From positions 153,770-217,769 of the forward strand of contig CALYBL010000029.1 of NCBI GenBank assembly GCA_944412495.1: a stretch of DNA of 64,000 nt, read 5' to 3'. The notes under the pieces were generated by a model. It worked only from the letters and a program-made list of their open reading frames with translations. It was not told the DNA's origin and searched no databases. Both the position numbers and the translations under genes were made by a program. Source of the stretch: an uncultured Clostridia bacterium (GTDB taxonomy: Bacteria > Bacillota > Clostridia > Oscillospirales > Acutalibacteraceae). Positions 62,417 through 64,000 of the stretch are shown piece by piece; positions within the stretch are counted from its first letter, which is position 1; each line of letters begins with the position of its first letter.

Positions 62417-62420
62417 TCGG

Positions 62421-62457
62421 CAGGGCAAGCGTCACATCGCTTGCCCTGACTTTTATT
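62421..62457 (+). terminator. Terminator of tRNA-Leu
   Basis: CAGGGCAAGCG with CGCTTGCCCTG, six-base loop, then ACTTTTATT, five bases after the CCA. Confidence 0.92.
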
Positions 62458-62877
62458 CATTCTGAAAAAAGTCAGGTCGCGCTCGTTCTGCTGTCTTCCA
62501 TTTCAACATTGAACCAGCTTCGATAGGCTTCAATGTTGTTTCAGAGAGGATTTATACACTCAAATACTGTAAGAACATTCGTGCCATTGTAGAACCCTGT
62601 AGAAAAAGCTGAAGTTGCTTTTTCTACAGGGTTTTGCTATACTTAAATTGAAAAAATATTTATATTATCGGAACAAACTGGCAAAGTGAACAAAAAAGAA
62701 AACATAATTAAGACGATCTAACAAGGACAATATGCAGATGGTAGTTTCGGAAAACTTCATACTGTGGATTCTATATTAAAACGCAAAATATCTACGGCAT
62801 CAACCAAAAATTGTCTTTCATATTTATAGAATAAAAAAGACTCTAAGCAATATCGAGTTGCTCGTGAGGAAAATAAT
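62458..62877. other. 420 bp AT-rich region without an intact gene
   Basis: Base composition drops sharply in GC after the tRNA terminator. It contains CAACATTGAA/TTCAATGTTG at 62504-62538 and a perfect 17-bp inverted repeat at 62593-62633. A short open stretch near 62725-62829 reads like a gene remnant but I cannot assign it. Confidence 0.55.
62593..62633. repeat. Perfect 17-bp inverted repeat
   Basis: AACCCTGTAGAAAAAGC at 62593-62609 and its exact complement at 62617-62633 with a seven-base loop. It may be a terminator (TTTTGC follows weakly) or the end of a small mobile element. Confidence 0.85.
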
Positions 62878-63863
62878 ATGATTTATCCACCGAATTTGAG
62901 ACGCGGAGATACAATCGGTGTATTCACACCTTCATATCCACTGGCCAGTAAAGCTTTCGGGGCTACTATGTTGGCGGTTTCTCATCTTGAAGTAAGTGGT
63001 TATAAGGTAAAATTGGGAAAATTGATAGATAAAAAAGATGGATATCATTCCGGTTCTATATGCGATCGGGCCAATTAGTTTAATACTTTCGTTACCGATG
63101 ATTCGGTGCAATGTATTATGGCGGCTGTGGGAGGAAGGGTATCCAATTCTATTCTTCCTTATATCAATTATGCACAACTGCGGAAAACGCCCAAAATTAT
63201 AATCGGTCATTCTGATGTAACAGCTATCCTTCTCGGCGTTTACCAAATGACGGGAATCTTACCTACTATGGGCCAAATTTTTTCACAGCATTTGGGCAGT
63301 ATCCTCCGTTTTTAGAGGCAACAGACCAATGTTTAAAGGATATCCTAGGCGGATATTCTGTCCCATATGCTTATACGATGCCCTCCATTTTTTCAGACGA
63401 ACTCACCAACTGGGAAAAGGGGCCAACTCATAAAACACCAATCCCAAATCAGTGGATTACTGTGCACGGCGGGAAAGCAACTGGTAGATTGATCGGCGGA
63501 AATCTAAATACTATAACCGGAATTTATGGCAGCAAGTATATGCCTGAAATTTGCCAGGGAGATATTCTGCTTTTAGAGGATACGGAAAAATTTGCCTCCC
63601 ATGTCGAACGATATTTTTCATTGCTGAAGATATGTGGAATATTTGATAAGATTGGTGGGCTTATTTTGGGAAAACATCGCAAATTTGACGATCAGGGAAC
63701 CGGTAAAAAATCTTATCAAATTTTGATTGAAATAATTGGGACACCCAATTTTCCCATACTTGCTGATTTTGATTGTTGCCATACCATTCCGATGCTTACC
63801 CTCCCAATCGGAAAAACAGTTGAACTGGATGCTTATTTACAGATGATACGGCTTCTGACATAA
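62878..63863 (+). pseudogene. Broken S66 peptidase gene (LD-carboxypeptidase/MccF-like)
   Basis: The combined frames give an S66 peptidase: N-terminus IYPPNLRRGDTIGVFTPSYP, nucleophile region IIIGHSDVTAILLG, then GRLIGGNLNTITGIYGS and LEDTEKFASHVERYF with catalytic Glu and His regions. A TAG at 63076-63078 interrupts where the family has Glu/Asp before LNTFV-like sequence, and a one-base loss near 63263 shifts the frame before YGPNFFTAFGQ. S66 enzymes cleave LD-peptide bonds in murein or inactivate microcin C. The two lesions and AT-rich composition indicate an imported, decaying gene. Confidence 0.9.
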
Positions 63864-64000
63864 TCAGAAAATTCCAATTTGAATATCAGTAAATTATGAC
63901 CTCTCAACAGAGGTTACAGTGTTTTAATAAAATCCTCCAAAAGCCTTGAAAATAAAGGATTTATCGCAATGTGTCTGCCTTATCTCTTTATACGGTTACA

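Noticed and set aside
63076..63078. In-frame TAG of the S66 gene as recoding or pyrrolysine
   Set aside because: A second, independent frameshift lies about 190 bp downstream, so simple gene decay explains both.
1..64000. CRISPR arrays, rRNA genes or a replication origin
   Set aside because: No regularly spaced repeats, no rRNA sequence and no DnaA-box cluster seen anywhere in the window.

Overview
The window looks like a chromosomal segment of an anaerobic, spore-forming low-to-mid-GC Firmicute of the class Clostridia, probably a gut-type Oscillospirales/Eubacteriales relative. The evidence is a class III (oxygen-sensitive) ribonucleotide reductase, an [FeFe] hydrogenase, the cortex amidase CwlD, strong AGGAGG ribosome binding sites with frequent TTG/GTG starts, a T-box leader, an L10 leader, DnaD/DnaI primosome genes and PyrK/PyrD type 1B. 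The family cannot be fixed from the sequence alone.

Layout. 1-3.4 kb: anaerobic RNR locus (nrdD, a separate 55-aa glycyl-radical peptide, nrdG) behind a pair of NrdR boxes. 3.5-7.4 kb: response regulator, ABC ATPase, permease and histidine kinase, resembling a peptide-antibiotic detoxification module. 7.6-11.6 kb (minus): rpmG-secE-nusG-rplK-rplA and rplJ-rplL, with SecE carrying a long extra membrane domain. 11.8-17.7 kb (minus): ispE, an aminotransferase with an Lrp regulator, a PHP phosphatase, ruvX and a histidine phosphatase. 18-22.9 kb (minus): pyrC, pyrF, a decayed pyrK fragment, pyrK, pyrD. 23-33.6 kb: a P-loop kinase (+), then radA, cwlD, a membrane protein, a cyclophilin lipoprotein and purD, purH, purN, purM, purE (all minus). 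33.7-34.9 kb: a DUF4234/DUF2752 membrane pair. 35.5-44.3 kb (minus): a ferredoxin-type aldo/keto reductase and a surface-polysaccharide cluster. 44.9-51.5 kb (+): dnaD-like, dnaI-like, thiD, T-box/ilvA/ridA, DUF421 and DUF4363. 52-60.4 kb (minus): methyltransferase, [FeFe] hydrogenase and its NuoF/GltD-like partner, tatD, metG. 60.5-64 kb: a large serine recombinase, a duplicated tRNA-Leu region, and an AT-rich tail with a broken S66 peptidase gene.

How the genes work together. The nrd locus and hydrogenase describe strict anaerobic dNTP synthesis and redox disposal. purE/M/N/H/D and pyrC/F/K/D supply parts of de novo purine and pyrimidine synthesis. IlvA makes the reactive enamine that RidA clears, and both sit behind an apparent isoleucine T-box. 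The polysaccharide genes combine a 4,6-dehydratase, a nucleotide-sugar dehydrogenase, a sugar aminotransferase, a glycosyltransferase and a lipid-carrier sugar transferase.

The most unusual points are the genetically split class III RNR, the extended SecE, the hydrogenase partner that fuses a NuoF-type iron-sulfur domain to a GltD-like flavoprotein together with its terminator-bearing leader, the pyrK relic next to intact pyrK, and the tandem duplication that left a 5' tRNA-Leu fragment. Many operons here are interrupted by 200-900 bp spacers in which I find no gene.
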